Positions 36,159 through 45,594 of a stretch of DNA of 64,000 bases are shown in pieces (positions within the stretch are counted from its first letter, which is position 1; each line of letters starts with the position of its first letter). The translations under genes were made by a program, and so were the position numbers. The notes below the pieces were generated by a model. The model was given only the letters and a program-made list of their open reading frames with translations, was not told the DNA's origin and searched no databases. The stretch is from contig NZ_CP139003.1 in the NCBI RefSeq assembly GCF_044597725.1, positions 1,612,001-1,676,000 of the forward strand, written 5' to 3'. This stretch comes from Bermanella sp044597725. GTDB taxonomy: Bacteria > Pseudomonadota > Gammaproteobacteria > Pseudomonadales > Oceanobacteraceae.

Positions 36159-36698
36159 ATGCAAAAACTAGCTTGGAATAAACTATTCGCAATTTCAGCA
36201 CTGTCACTTGTCATGGTTGGCTGTGCCAGCGGCGGCGGTACTACAGACGAAGGCGCGACCACTGAAACTGATGCACAATCTCAAAGCGAAACTCAAGGTG
36301 TTCCAGAGTCTCCTGAAGTAGGTGTTGATACAAGTACGCAAGCGGATGCTCAAGGTAGTAACCCACTACTAGATCAAACAACTGTGTACTTTGGTTTCGA
36401 TCGCTCTGAAATCCGTCCTGAATTTAAAGACGTGCTAAATGCTCACGCTGAGTACCTAGTGAACAACCCAAATGCTTCTGTAACAGTTGAAGGTCACTGT
36501 GATGAGCGCGGAACGGTTGAATACAACCTTGCTCTTGGTGAGCGTCGTGCCGATACTGTTAAGCGTTATTTAGTTGTTCAAGGCGTTGCTCCTAGTCAGC
36601 TAGAAAGCATTAGCTATGGCGAAGAACGTCCAGCAGTAATGGGTTCAGATGAGAGTGCATGGTCTAAAAACCGTCGCGCTGAGATCAAGTATCAATAA
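36159..36698 (+). CDS. pal: Peptidoglycan-associated lipoprotein Pal
   Basis: 179 residues. The lipobox VMVGC puts Cys22 as lipidated residue; a low-complexity acidic linker (about 24-70) leads to the OmpA-like domain (VEGHCDERGTVEYNLALGER) that binds meso-diaminopimelate. It begins 21 bases after tolB. Confidence 0.98.
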   Translation: MQKLAWNKLFAISALSLVMVGCASGGGTTDEGATTETDAQSQSETQGVPESPEVGVDTSTQADAQGSNPLLDQTTVYFGFDRSEIRPEFKDVLNAHAEYLVNNPNASVTVEGHCDERGTVEYNLALGERRADTVKRYLVVQGVAPSQLESISYGEERPAVMGSDESAWSKNRRAEIKYQ

Positions 36699-36706
36699 TA
36701 TTTTTT

Positions 36707-37453
36707 ATGTCTAACGTAAAAGTATTACCTTGGGCGCTATTATGCGCCCTTGGTGTGAACAGCGCGATTGCTGAAACTTGGTCCTCTCTGGATCAGGCAA
36801 AGCAATCGGCTGGTTCATCAAGTTCCAACCCTCAATCCTCTGCTTCTGCGCCACAACAAAGCAGTTCAAGTAATCATGCCAATCAACTTCTATTTTCCGA
36901 ACTAGAGCAGCTTAAGCAAGAATTACAGCGCTTACAGGGTATAGTTGATAAACAGGGTTATGAGCTTAGACAGCTAAAAACCGAGCAGAAAGAACGATAC
37001 CTAGACTTAGACCGACGCTTGTCTCAGGCGTTATCAAAAGCAGGAACACAATCCTCTAATTCAGCATCAAGCGTCTCTGGTGATGACCAGCAAGCTTATG
37101 ATGATGCCTTTGCGCTTATGAAAGATAATCAGCTAAAAGAAGGGCGAGAGGCGTTTGCGGCGTTTTTGAAGGCGCATCCCAAAAGCCCACTGGCTGTAAA
37201 TGGCTATTATTGGTTAGGCCAAATTGATTACAATCTTGGCTCATTGGATGAAGCCCGCCAGGCATTCTCAATAGTGGTTAATCAATACCCCGACCACCAA
37301 AAGTCCCTAGATTCTCGATATAAACTTGCTGTCATTTTACATAAGCTGGGCAAAACCAGTGATGCCAAGCCTATACTTGAGACAATTGTAAAAGATCACA
37401 AGGGTTCTTCCACCGCACGATTTGCGGCTCAATATTTAAAACAACACTTTTAA
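36707..37453 (+). CDS. cpoB: Cell division coordinator CpoB (YbgF)
   Basis: 248 residues with a signal peptide (about 1-22), a Ser-rich stretch, an N-terminal trimerising coiled coil (ELEQLKQELQRLQGIVDKQG), and C-terminal TPR repeats (about 130-245). It coordinates PBP1B with Tol during septation. Last gene of the Tol-Pal cluster. Confidence 0.95.
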   Translation: MSNVKVLPWALLCALGVNSAIAETWSSLDQAKQSAGSSSSNPQSSASAPQQSSSSNHANQLLFSELEQLKQELQRLQGIVDKQGYELRQLKTEQKERYLDLDRRLSQALSKAGTQSSNSASSVSGDDQQAYDDAFALMKDNQLKEGREAFAAFLKAHPKSPLAVNGYYWLGQIDYNLGSLDEARQAFSIVVNQYPDHQKSLDSRYKLAVILHKLGKTSDAKPILETIVKDHKGSSTARFAAQYLKQHF

Positions 37454-37497
37454 TCTCGGCTGTTTGAAAAATAATTGTAAAAAAACGCCATAAGGGG

Positions 37498-37525
37498 TTG
37501 TTTTATCTCAGGAAAATAGTAATAT
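37498..37525 (+). promoter_or_regulatory. Promoter of first tRNA-Lys
   Basis: TTGTTT (37498-37503), 16 bases, TAATAT (37520-37525), then a GC-rich stretch GCGCCCGC before the tRNA. A GC-rich discriminator is a hallmark of stringently controlled stable-RNA promoters. Confidence 0.6.
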
Positions 37526-37540
37526 TTGCGCCCGCTTTGG

Positions 37541-37616
37541 GGGTCGTTAGCTCAGTTGGTAGAGCAGTTGGCTTTTAACCAATTGGTCGCAGGTTCGAAT
37601 CCTGCACGACCCACCA
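37541..37616 (+). tRNA. tRNA-Lys (TTT)
   Basis: A 76-base cloverleaf with anticodon TTT in loop CTTTTAA (37572-37578), TTCGAATC T-loop, and encoded CCA. Identical to the copy 187 bases downstream. Confidence 0.98.
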
Positions 37617-37683
37617 AACTTTAAAGTGTATGGTGTTTTAAAGTTTCAAAGTGAAAAAAGTCGCATATAACTTATTGAAATTG

Positions 37684-37711
37684 TTGACAAAATAATTTTT
37701 ATCTATAAAAT
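37684..37711 (+). promoter_or_regulatory. Promoter of second tRNA-Lys
   Basis: TTGACA (37684-37689), 16 bases, TAAAAT (37706-37711), then GCGCAGC discriminator. The consensus -35 suggests strong expression independent of the first copy. Confidence 0.7.
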
Positions 37712-37727
37712 GCGCAGCTCCAACTCA

Positions 37728-37803
37728 GGGTCGTTAGCTCAGTTGGTAGAGCAGTTGGCTTTTAACCAATTGGTCGCAGGTTCGAATCCTGCACGACCCA
37801 CCA
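37728..37803 (+). tRNA. tRNA-Lys (TTT), second copy
   Basis: Identical in sequence to 37541-37616, with encoded CCA. It has its own promoter and terminator. Confidence 0.98.
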
Positions 37804-37810
37804 TATTTTA

Positions 37811-37841
37811 AAAGGCAGAGTGTTAAGCACTCTGCCTTTTT
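37811..37841 (+). terminator. Terminator after tRNA-Lys pair
   Basis: Stem AGGCAGAGTG / CACTCTGCCT with a short loop, followed by TTTTT. Confidence 0.9.
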
Positions 37842-37918
37842 ACTTTCCGGATTAAGACTATGTGGCGTTATTAAGCTTATGTTAAAATAACAAGCATAGT
37901 GTGAAAAGATGTCCTGTT

Positions 37919-38998
37919 ATGACTGAGTCTGTATTAGAACCAATTGAAACTGTTGAGCACTTTGTGCGTAATCACCTTGATGCGCCTCACGAAGAAGTAC
38001 TTTCGCAAGCTCAGCAGGATGCATACAAAGACAAGATCAAAAAACTGCTTGTGGAAAAAAATGCAGTGATGGTCGCCCATTATTACACCGATCCGGTATT
38101 GCAAGCCCTTGCTGATGAAACCGGTGGCTGTGTTGCTGATTCTTTAGAGATGGCTCGCTTTGGTCGTGATCATCCTGCGCAGACGCTTGTCGTTGCTGGG
38201 GTTAAGTTCATGGGCGAGACAGCTAAAATTCTTAGTCCTGAAAAAACCATCCTTATGCCAACACTTGAGGCCACCTGTAGCCTTGATATTGGCTGTCCAA
38301 TCGATGAGTTCAATGCGTTTTGTGATCAGCACCCTGATCGCACCGTGGTTGTCTATGCCAATACCTCGGCTGAAGTGAAAGCGCGAGCCGATTGGGTTGT
38401 GACGTCGAGTATTGCACTGGAAATTGTGCAGCACTTAATGGATAAGGGCGAAAAAATTCTATGGGCACCCGATCAGCATTTGGGTAATTACATTCAGCGT
38501 ATGACGGGTGCCGATATGTTGTTGTGGAACGGTGCTTGTATCGTGCATGAGGAATTTAAGGCCAAAGGCCTTGAAGACCTAAAAAAGGTATATCCAGATG
38601 CGGCTGTTTTGGTTCACCCCGAATCACCTGAGCCGGTAGTTAAGATTGCCGATGTGGTGGGCAGCACCTCGCAAATTATTCAAGCGGCGCAAACCATGGA
38701 TAACGAAACCTTTATCGTTGCTACGGACAAAGCGATTTTTTATAAGATGCAACAACTAGCACCCGGTAAAACATTTATAGAAGCGCCTACAGCCGGTACA
38801 GGAGCAACCTGTCGTAGCTGCGCCCATTGCCCTTGGATGGCGTTAAATGGGTTGGAGAATCTATCTGAGAGCCTTGAGAAAGGGTCTAATGAGATACAAG
38901 TTGATCCTGATGTAGCTAAAGGCGCCATCACTTCGCTAAACCGTATGCTTGATTTTGCCAAACAGCATGGTGTTCAAACTCAAGGGCGCCGTTTTTAA
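37919..38998 (+). CDS. nadA: Quinolinate synthase NadA
   Basis: 359 residues from ATG 37919; an in-frame GTG at 37901 would add six residues and neither start has a strong ribosome binding site. Motifs: HYYTDPVLQALADETGG, VKFMGETAKIL, and cluster cysteines in TCSLDIGCP, NGACIVHEEF and CRSCAHCPWM. It makes quinolinate from iminoaspartate and DHAP with a 4Fe-4S cluster, for NAD synthesis. Confidence 0.97.
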   Translation: MTESVLEPIETVEHFVRNHLDAPHEEVLSQAQQDAYKDKIKKLLVEKNAVMVAHYYTDPVLQALADETGGCVADSLEMARFGRDHPAQTLVVAGVKFMGETAKILSPEKTILMPTLEATCSLDIGCPIDEFNAFCDQHPDRTVVVYANTSAEVKARADWVVTSSIALEIVQHLMDKGEKILWAPDQHLGNYIQRMTGADMLLWNGACIVHEEFKAKGLEDLKKVYPDAAVLVHPESPEPVVKIADVVGSTSQIIQAAQTMDNETFIVATDKAIFYKMQQLAPGKTFIEAPTAGTGATCRSCAHCPWMALNGLENLSESLEKGSNEIQVDPDVAKGAITSLNRMLDFAKQHGVQTQGRRF

Positions 38999-39013
38999 AA
39001 GCGTTTTTGTAAG

Positions 39014-40444
39014 CTAAAACGAAAGTTCCTCTGCACTACGGGCCATATCTCTGGCCCGTTGTTCTATGCGCGCAGATATCAGATATTGTTCTCTACTAAG
39101 TTCTAAAGCTTGCTTCAATTGCTGAAGGGCTTGGTCTTTTCTGCCGGTTAAAAACAGATATTCGGCGCGTGCTCGCAATGTTCCTACGCGATTACCCGCT
39201 TTGCCTTCTAGCTCGCTAAGGGTTTGCCATAAATTAGCATCATACTCTCGGCTCGGAACATGACCTCTTAAAACCGTTGCGGCTTGATGATATTGCTGAT
39301 CATTCCCCAATAGTTCCACGTAAGTCATGGTTAGCGAGTGGTTACCGGGGCTAAGCTGTAATAATTCTTCAAGATAATTTAGAGCTTCTCTTTGCTGGCC
39401 CAAGGCAAATTTGATTTTTGCATACAACACTTGATAGCTAATGCGATGACTGTCGTCTTCCAGTAGAGGGTTAATATACGTTAAGGCCTGCTTTTCATTG
39501 TTTTGTTGCAAATGCAGTTTGGCAAGCGCATATCGAGCCATTTGCTTAACTCTTGGGTGTTGGGCGGTTTCTAGTTGTTTCTCATAATGGGTAATGGAGT
39601 GAGATTCAGGTCGATATCGAATAAGTAAGGCGGTGCGTCTTAGGGCGTACTCAAAGTCCTCAGGCTGAATGTCGATATTGGTATTATCGGCTCGCGCGGC
39701 TGCGTCACTAATACGGTTTGCGGTAATGGGGTGGGTTAATAAAAATTCAGGTGGTCGCTGGGAATACCGATGTGCGTTATACATTTGTTCAAACATTTGC
39801 GGCATGCCCGCCGGATCAATTTTTGCGTCAACAAGGGTTTTAAAGCCGATGCGATCGGCCTCTCGCTCCCAGTCCCGGCTATAACTTAATGCATTTTGCG
39901 TGGCTGCTGCTTGGCTTGTAACCAAACCTGCAAAGCCTGCTTCGGTGTTGTTGGTGGCGATTAATAATAGGCTACCTAAGAGGGAGGCGAGGGCGATCGG
40001 TGTTTGTTTTCGACCTTCTTCAAGTCTACGCGCAAAATGGCGTTGACTTAAGTGCGCCAATTCGTGAGCCACCACAGATGCGAATTGGGCTTCAGTTTGC
40101 GCATGAAGATATAGACCCGCGTTTATTCCGATTATGCCGCCGGGAACAGCAAATGCGTTCAATTGTGGATTGTTTAAGATGATGATTTCAAAGCGTCGAT
40201 CAGAAACTTGGCTGTGAATGGCAAGCCGGTAAACGAGGTTTTCTGTGTACTCTGTGAGTAGCGGGTCGTTGATGCTTGACGCCTGTTGCCGAAGTTGCCT
40301 GAGCCAAGTGCGCCCCAAAGCATATTCTTGCTCCATAGATATCAAGCCTGAAGCTGCGTCTCCAAGTTTGGGTAGTTGTTCATCTGTTTGGGCGTAAACA
40401 TTTAGCGATATACTGACAATGACAGCTACTAATAGACGGTGCAT
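39014..40444 (-). CDS. bepA: BepA-like periplasmic M48 metalloprotease with TPRs
   Basis: 476 residues with a signal peptide (1-18, ending VYA). The zinc motif is HELAH in VVAHELAHLSQRHFARRLEE, with the third ligand Glu in READRIG. The C-terminal half (about 270-470) is TPR helices. E. coli BepA (YfgC) assembles or degrades LptD and other outer-membrane proteins. The neighbour order nadA-bepA-tusA matches Pseudomonas PA1004-PA1006. Confidence 0.93.
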   Translation of the reverse strand: MHRLLVAVIVSISLNVYAQTDEQLPKLGDAASGLISMEQEYALGRTWLRQLRQQASSINDPLLTEYTENLVYRLAIHSQVSDRRFEIIILNNPQLNAFAVPGGIIGINAGLYLHAQTEAQFASVVAHELAHLSQRHFARRLEEGRKQTPIALASLLGSLLLIATNNTEAGFAGLVTSQAAATQNALSYSRDWEREADRIGFKTLVDAKIDPAGMPQMFEQMYNAHRYSQRPPEFLLTHPITANRISDAAARADNTNIDIQPEDFEYALRRTALLIRYRPESHSITHYEKQLETAQHPRVKQMARYALAKLHLQQNNEKQALTYINPLLEDDSHRISYQVLYAKIKFALGQQREALNYLEELLQLSPGNHSLTMTYVELLGNDQQYHQAATVLRGHVPSREYDANLWQTLSELEGKAGNRVGTLRARAEYLFLTGRKDQALQQLKQALELSREQYLISARIEQRARDMARSAEELSF

Positions 40445-40526
40445 GAGATTCCTTGTTGATCCAGGGTCGTCAGCCCTTTGCTTTTAGCATAATATTAGCG
40501 TGAGTTTTCACGATTTAGCGAATATT

Positions 40527-40766
40527 ATGAACAATTCTGATGTTACTCAGTCTATAGATGCGTCTGGATTACGATGCCCTATGCCTCTTTTGAAGACAAA
40601 AAAGGCGCTAAGTTCCTTGCAGTGTAATCAAGTTTTAAAGGTAATCGCAACCGATGTTGGGGCAAAACGCGATATACCCTCTTTTGTTGCGTTAACGTCC
40701 CATGAATTACTGGGCGTAGAAGAAACCAGTGATGGTTACATATTTTTTATAAGAAAAGGGGAATAG
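40527..40766 (+). CDS. tusA: TusA family sulfur-transfer protein
   Basis: 79 residues from ATG 40527 (a GTG 27 bases upstream is possible). The catalytic Cys is in LRCPMPLLKTKKAL. It fits the PA1006-like branch by synteny, which in Pseudomonas is linked to molybdenum cofactor and nitrate respiration; whether it serves 2-thiouridine or cofactor sulfur here cannot be told from sequence. Confidence 0.9.
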   Translation: MNNSDVTQSIDASGLRCPMPLLKTKKALSSLQCNQVLKVIATDVGAKRDIPSFVALTSHELLGVEETSDGYIFFIRKGE

Positions 40767-40773
40767 ACACTCT

Positions 40774-41859
40774 ATGTCTATGATGCGCTTAATCAGAAAT
40801 TGGATCGACCAGTACTTCTCGGACGAAGAAGCACTGTTTCTACTTTTATTGCTTGTGGTTGGTTTTGTCATTGTATTGTCGTTTGGCACGATCCTCGCGC
40901 CAGCTATTGCAAGTATTATCTTAGCGTATTTATTACAAGGACCTGTGGAAGGTCTAAAACGTTTGGGCTTGCCTCATATCTTGGCCAGTTCATTAATGTT
41001 TATATTATTCTTGGTTATTTGCTCAGCGATTTTATTTATTCTTATTCCCGCTATTTGGACGCAAATTACACAGTTATTTAATGAACTGCCCAAAATGTTA
41101 TCGAAACTTCAGCACTTAACCGTAGAGTTGCCGGAGAAGTACCCGCAAATATTTGATGAAGCTCAAGTTAAAGCATTTGGTGCAACCCTTACTGACGAAC
41201 TAGGACGACTTGGCCAAGTTGTGGTGAGCTTGTCTTTATCAACCTTACCTAATTTAGTGGGCTTGTTGATTTATATTATTTTGGTTCCTATCTTGGTTTT
41301 CTTTTTTCTGAAAGATGGCAAGTTAATGGTTAACTGGTGGGTATCCGTTATGCCTACCAAGCGAATTCTAATTGGTCAGGTTTGGCGCGAAATGGACCAG
41401 CAGTTTGCCAATTATATCCGTGGCAAAGTGCTTGAAATTATCATAGTGGGTACGGTGACCTATGTGGCATTTGCCATTATGGGTTTGCGATATGCTGCGC
41501 TGCTAGCGCTACTGGTGGGTTTCTCTGTGGTTATTCCTTACATTGGTGCTGCGGTTGTTACTGTGCCTGTGGTGCTAATTGCCTATTTCCAGTGGGGATT
41601 CACGCCTGAGTTTTATTATGTTGTTGCGGTTTATTTCATTATCCAAGCCTTGGACGGTAATGTTTTAGTACCGTTATTATTCTCAGAGGCGGTTAATCTT
41701 CACCCCGTGGTTATTATTTTATCGGTACTTGTGTTCGGCGGCTTGTGGGGGCTGTGGGGCGTATTTTTTGCTATACCATTGGCCACATTATTCAAAGCCG
41801 TGCTCACATCTTGGCCTAAAGGTGTAAAAGCAGCACAAACTACCGACGTAGAGGCCTGA
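40774..41859 (+). CDS. PerM / AI-2E family membrane transporter
   Basis: 361 residues with about seven or eight transmembrane segments. The paired helices after the N-terminus, LVGLLIYIILVPILVFFFLKDG, and a later hydrophobic block with GFSVVIPYIGAAVVTVPVV are family marks. It starts 8 bases after tusA. The substrate is not known; perM and AI-2E exporter are both used for this family. Confidence 0.93.
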   Translation: MSMMRLIRNWIDQYFSDEEALFLLLLLVVGFVIVLSFGTILAPAIASIILAYLLQGPVEGLKRLGLPHILASSLMFILFLVICSAILFILIPAIWTQITQLFNELPKMLSKLQHLTVELPEKYPQIFDEAQVKAFGATLTDELGRLGQVVVSLSLSTLPNLVGLLIYIILVPILVFFFLKDGKLMVNWWVSVMPTKRILIGQVWREMDQQFANYIRGKVLEIIIVGTVTYVAFAIMGLRYAALLALLVGFSVVIPYIGAAVVTVPVVLIAYFQWGFTPEFYYVVAVYFIIQALDGNVLVPLLFSEAVNLHPVVIILSVLVFGGLWGLWGVFFAIPLATLFKAVLTSWPKGVKAAQTTDVEA

Positions 41860-41939
41860 TTTCAGGCCAACGTCTTGCCACGGGCGGGTTAGCTAAGTAC
41901 CATTGCCGTCTATTTTTTTGATGTTCTCGGAGAGCAACC

Positions 41940-42839
41940 ATGATCACCGGAAGTATGGTGGCATTAGTCACGCCAATGAATGAAGAAGGGGAAATCCAAT
42001 GGGATGTTCTCGAAAAATTGGTGGAAATGCATATTGCAGAAGGTACTGACTCGATAGTTGCAGTGGGTACAACAGGTGAATCTTCTACTTTAGATACCAA
42101 AGAGCATTTGAAGGTAATTGAGCAGACGATCAAATGGGCCAATGGTCGTATTAGTATTATTGCAGGCACTGGCGCCAACTCAACTCGCGAAGCATTACAT
42201 CTTACAAAAGAAGCAGAGCGACTAGGGGCCGATGCTGCACTATTGGTGGTGCCATATTACAACAAGCCAACTCAAGAAGGTTTGTATCAGCATTACAAAA
42301 CCATTGCGGAAGCTAGCTCGATTGATCAGATATTATACAATGTTCCCGGCCGTACTGTGTGTGATATGTTGCCAGAAACCGTGGAGCGTTTAGCGTCTAT
42401 CGATAACATCGTGGGTATCAAAGAAGCTACGGGTGATATTAATCGCGTTTATGACATTATTAACCGTTGTGGTGACGCCATCACTATATACAGTGGCGAT
42501 GACGCTACCGCATATGAGTTAATGTTGGCTGGGGGCAAAGGCAATATTTCAGTTACTGCAAACGTAGCACCAAGACAAATGTCAGATTTATGTAAGCTTG
42601 CTATTGCCGGTAAAGCAGAAGAAGCGAAAGCGCTTAATGATGAGCTAATGTCTTTGCATCACTCGTTGTTTACTGAAGCGAACCCAATCCCGGTTAAATG
42701 GGCCATGTACGAAATGGGAATGATGGGGCCAGGTATTCGTTTACCGCTTACGCCTCTTTCTGAGCATTTGCGGGAACCATTACGCCAAGTATTGCGTCAA
42801 TACCAATTACTCAAGGGCGTCCCTAATAAGGCACTTTAA
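41940..42839 (+). CDS. dapA: 4-hydroxy-tetrahydrodipicolinate synthase DapA
   Basis: 299 residues. Conserved GTTGESSTL, YNVPGRTVCD, and the Schiff-base Lys in GIKEATGDI. It condenses pyruvate and aspartate semialdehyde in lysine and diaminopimelate synthesis, so it feeds peptidoglycan. It is followed by bamC, as in Pseudomonas and E. coli (dapA-bamC). Confidence 0.98.
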   Translation: MITGSMVALVTPMNEEGEIQWDVLEKLVEMHIAEGTDSIVAVGTTGESSTLDTKEHLKVIEQTIKWANGRISIIAGTGANSTREALHLTKEAERLGADAALLVVPYYNKPTQEGLYQHYKTIAEASSIDQILYNVPGRTVCDMLPETVERLASIDNIVGIKEATGDINRVYDIINRCGDAITIYSGDDATAYELMLAGGKGNISVTANVAPRQMSDLCKLAIAGKAEEAKALNDELMSLHHSLFTEANPIPVKWAMYEMGMMGPGIRLPLTPLSEHLREPLRQVLRQYQLLKGVPNKAL

Positions 42840-42880
42840 GCCCGTAGCCCTTAAATAAGAATACTAATTGGAGCTTTTTA

Positions 42881-43522
42881 ATGCGCAATTTACTTATTGC
42901 CACTCTGCTGTTATCAACTGCAGGTTGCAGTTGGTTGTTTCATGACCGCAGTAACGATTATTTACAAGCTGAACAAAAGCCGGTCATAACGGTGCCTGAT
43001 GATGTTGCAAGTGTTTCATTGCAGCCACGTCTGCCTATTCCTGATGTTCAATCTAAAGCCGTTGCAGAAGGTGAGTTTGAACTACCGCGCCCTAAGCCTC
43101 TTGAAATACAAGCCAGCGAAACTGAATCGGCGAGCTTAAAAGAAGTGCAGGCAGAAAATTTGGCCACTGAGTTGGTACGTGATGGTAATGGAACGCCAGT
43201 ATTGCGCCTAAATATCGAATTTGCTCGTGCATGGTCTGAACTGGGCGAAGCGCTAAGAAAGGCGGATATTGTGATTACCGATTTAAATCGCAGTATCGGC
43301 ACATATTACATAACAATTGAAAAACCCGATGAAACCATAGAACCAGGGTTTTGGGCAGGATTGTTTGGCGCCGAGCCAGAAGTTGCTACTGAGGCACTTG
43401 AAGTAAAGCTTAACCGTGCAAGAAGCGGTGTGTACATTGCCATTCATGAGTCCCAAGATAGCTTGGCTGATGAGCAGACCGCGCAACAACTCCTCAAACA
43501 AATTCAAGATAACGTGCAGTGA
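42881..43522 (+). CDS. bamC: Outer membrane assembly lipoprotein BamC, short form
   Basis: 213 residues, against 344 in E. coli. Lipobox STAGC (Cys16), an unstructured N-terminal segment, then a single helix-grip domain (about 110-213, NIEFARAWSELGEALRKADI). The second C-terminal helix-grip domain of E. coli BamC is absent and the stop is not a frameshift. Subunit of the BAM complex. It overlaps the next gene by 4 bases. Confidence 0.9.
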   Translation: MRNLLIATLLLSTAGCSWLFHDRSNDYLQAEQKPVITVPDDVASVSLQPRLPIPDVQSKAVAEGEFELPRPKPLEIQASETESASLKEVQAENLATELVRDGNGTPVLRLNIEFARAWSELGEALRKADIVITDLNRSIGTYYITIEKPDETIEPGFWAGLFGAEPEVATEALEVKLNRARSGVYIAIHESQDSLADEQTAQQLLKQIQDNVQ

Positions 43523-44307
43523 AATTTTGCAGTATTGGCAGCGGATCAAAAGGCAATGGTACTTTGGTCCGCTCAGATTCAACCTGTATTTTAATCGATA
43601 GTGGTTTCACTGTTCGTGAAATCGAAAATCGTCTAGCACAAAAAGGTTTAACTGCCCTTGATCTAAGTGCCATATTAATTACCCACGAACACAGTGATCA
43701 TATTAAAGGTGTCGGCCCGTTGGCGCGTAAATATCGTGTCCCTGTTTATTGCTCTCATGGTACTGCCCAGTATCATGGTTTAGGTGAGATTCCTAGTTTG
43801 CGAGTCATTGATAGCCATGACGACTTTGTTATTGGTGATATGACCATCACGCCCGTGGTTGTCCCTCATGATGCCAAAGAACCTACCCAGTTTATTGTTT
43901 CCCAAGGGGCAAAAAAACTGGGTGTGTTAACTGATTTGGGAAGCCTTACACCACACATAATTGATGCCTATCATGGCTGTCATGGTTTGTTAATCGAAAC
44001 CAATCATGATGTGCATATGCTGAAAGTGGGTCCTTATCCAGCTAAGCTAAAGCAGCGTGTAGCGGGTAATTTAGGCCACCTTAATAACCAGCAAGCAGGT
44101 TGGTTTTTGTCTCAGATTGAGTCTTCATGTTTGCAGCATGTTGTTGCGACTCACATTAGCGAGCAAAACAATAGCGTAGAGCTAGCGTTAGCCGAGCTTA
44201 GCCAAGCCTTGGCATGGCCAACCGACAACTTCATTGTGGCCAATCAAGAAACAGGTTTTGACTGGCAGGGAATTGAGCTAAAAAGCCAAGAAGTTTTAGC
44301 AGGTTAG
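43519..44307 (+). CDS. Metallo-beta-lactamase fold hydrolase (PA1012/YycJ-like)
   Basis: 262 residues, begins MKFCSIGSGSKGNGTLV, a typical start in this family. Metal ligands are in THEHSDH and in GNLGHLNNQQAG, ATHISEQNN. Cytoplasmic. Related YycJ/WalJ proteins have 5'-3' DNA exonuclease activity; the role here is not established. It is coupled to bamC by an ATGA overlap. Confidence 0.92.
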   Translation: MKFCSIGSGSKGNGTLVRSDSTCILIDSGFTVREIENRLAQKGLTALDLSAILITHEHSDHIKGVGPLARKYRVPVYCSHGTAQYHGLGEIPSLRVIDSHDDFVIGDMTITPVVVPHDAKEPTQFIVSQGAKKLGVLTDLGSLTPHIIDAYHGCHGLLIETNHDVHMLKVGPYPAKLKQRVAGNLGHLNNQQAGWFLSQIESSCLQHVVATHISEQNNSVELALAELSQALAWPTDNFIVANQETGFDWQGIELKSQEVLAG

Positions 44308-44395
44308 CGGATTGGCCAGTAGTATTTATAAAGGACGACAGTACCTTAAAGTTTGTATGTTTTTGGTAAAAATTGTGCCAATTACGTGATTTAGC

Positions 44396-44419
44396 CCCTC
44401 ATACGAGGGTATTTTGTTT
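44396..44419 (+). terminator. Weak terminator candidate
   Basis: CCCTC / GAGGG 5-base-pair stem followed by TATTTTGTTT, after the MBL gene and before the outer-membrane barrel gene. The stem is short. Confidence 0.4.
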
Positions 44420-44481
44420 GTGAGAATGAAAGGCTCGTGGTAGCTTATATCCATTAGTTTAACGATAGAAGGAATATAAAA

Positions 44482-45258
44482 ATGAAAAAACTCCTGACTG
44501 CAGCTGCATTGACCGCTGCACTCCCTCAAGCAGCTTCAGCTTTGCCCCTAGTTGATTTTTACGCTGGTGCCCATTACTGGGATCAAACCATTACCGGTCA
44601 AGTGGGTAGTGGTTCAGACGTAGCCGATTTTGAAGATGATTTGAATCTTGATGCGGGTGGTCAAAACGTTATGTATTTAGCGTTTGAACATCCAATTCCT
44701 GTGATTCCAAACATCAAAATTAAAAGCACTGAAATGACTGCTGATGGTTCTGGCACGTTTACCAAAACATTCAAAGTAGGTAATGATACGATTTCTGGTT
44801 CTCAAGGTGTGGTGTCTGATTTGGATATGTCTCACACCGATTACACCCTTTACTGGGGCTTGCCTCTACCTATCGTAACCATTGATTTTGGTATTACTGC
44901 GCGTCAGTTTGATGGTTATATGCGCGTAGATGGTGGTGCTGGTAACAGTGGCTCGGCAGATTTAGACGTAACCGTACCAATGGGTTACCTAAAAGCAGGT
45001 GTTGATATTCCATTAACAGGTGTTTCACTTGGCGCCGACTTAAATACCATTTCTTATGGTGATACCGGCATTACCGATTTCGACGTGAATGTAACCTATG
45101 TATTGCCTGTTATTCCTGTTTTAGATGTGGGTATCAGTGCGGGTTATCGCAGCTTTGATTTTGAAATCGACCCTGAAGACTTTGGTGGAAGTTCAAATGA
45201 TCTAACCGCAGAATCTACGATTTCTGGCCCATACTTGGGTATCAGCCTTCACCTTTAA
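44482..45258 (+). CDS. Outer-membrane beta-barrel protein (TIGR04219-like)
   Basis: 258 residues with a Sec signal peptide (about 1-20, ending ASA). Alternating polar/apolar strands fill the protein and it ends on an aromatic-rich beta strand (YLGISLHL), as a barrel should. The pattern of GAHYWDQTITGQVG at the mature N-terminus and ISAGYRSFDFEI near the C-terminus fits the TIGR04219 family. Ligand unknown. AAGGAAT lies ahead of the ATG. Confidence 0.85.
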   Translation: MKKLLTAAALTAALPQAASALPLVDFYAGAHYWDQTITGQVGSGSDVADFEDDLNLDAGGQNVMYLAFEHPIPVIPNIKIKSTEMTADGSGTFTKTFKVGNDTISGSQGVVSDLDMSHTDYTLYWGLPLPIVTIDFGITARQFDGYMRVDGGAGNSGSADLDVTVPMGYLKAGVDIPLTGVSLGADLNTISYGDTGITDFDVNVTYVLPVIPVLDVGISAGYRSFDFEIDPEDFGGSSNDLTAESTISGPYLGISLHL

Positions 45259-45269
45259 GCGTTCCTAAG

Positions 45270-45292
45270 AGCCAGCACTCGCTGGCTTTTTT
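45270..45292 (+). terminator. Terminator after barrel gene
   Basis: Stem AGCCAGC / GCTGGCT, loop ACTC, then TTTTTT. Confidence 0.92.
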
Positions 45293-45346
45293 GTTGAACA
45301 GTAAGCAACTTAATGCTTAAGAGCATGTCATACGCAGGAACGTGAC

Positions 45347-45568
45347 GTGAAAAAGTATGTCTTAGCGGCTTTGACGTTGGTTATCACTGTGGTCGTGGGT
45401 TGTGATGATAGTAGCATCGCCAAATTGAGTGATGATGAGTTACGCGACCGAGTCCACAAGTGTGATTATGCGGTGAATTTAACACCCGCAGAACATCAGG
45501 TATGCCACAATTATCACAGAGAATGTGAGCGGCGCCTTGAACGAGAAGGGCGCTTTGTGTGCAAGTAA
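45347..45568 (+). CDS. Small Cys-rich lipoprotein
   Basis: 73 residues from GTG with GCAGGA upstream. Lipobox VVVGC (Cys19). The mature part has four more cysteines (HKCDY, HQVCHNY, RECERR, FVCK) in a charged helical sequence, suggesting two disulfide bonds. No family recognised. It lies 26 bases before the FKBP lipoprotein gene, so probably cotranscribed. Confidence 0.75.
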   Translation: MKKYVLAALTLVITVVVGCDDSSIAKLSDDELRDRVHKCDYAVNLTPAEHQVCHNYHRECERRLEREGRFVCK

Positions 45569-45594
45569 TACAAATTATAAGAGTAGAGGAAATC

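Noticed and set aside
41853..41869. Hairpin GGCCTGA/TCAGGCC at the perM stop as a terminator
   Set aside because: No T run follows and the loop is too small; it may be incidental.
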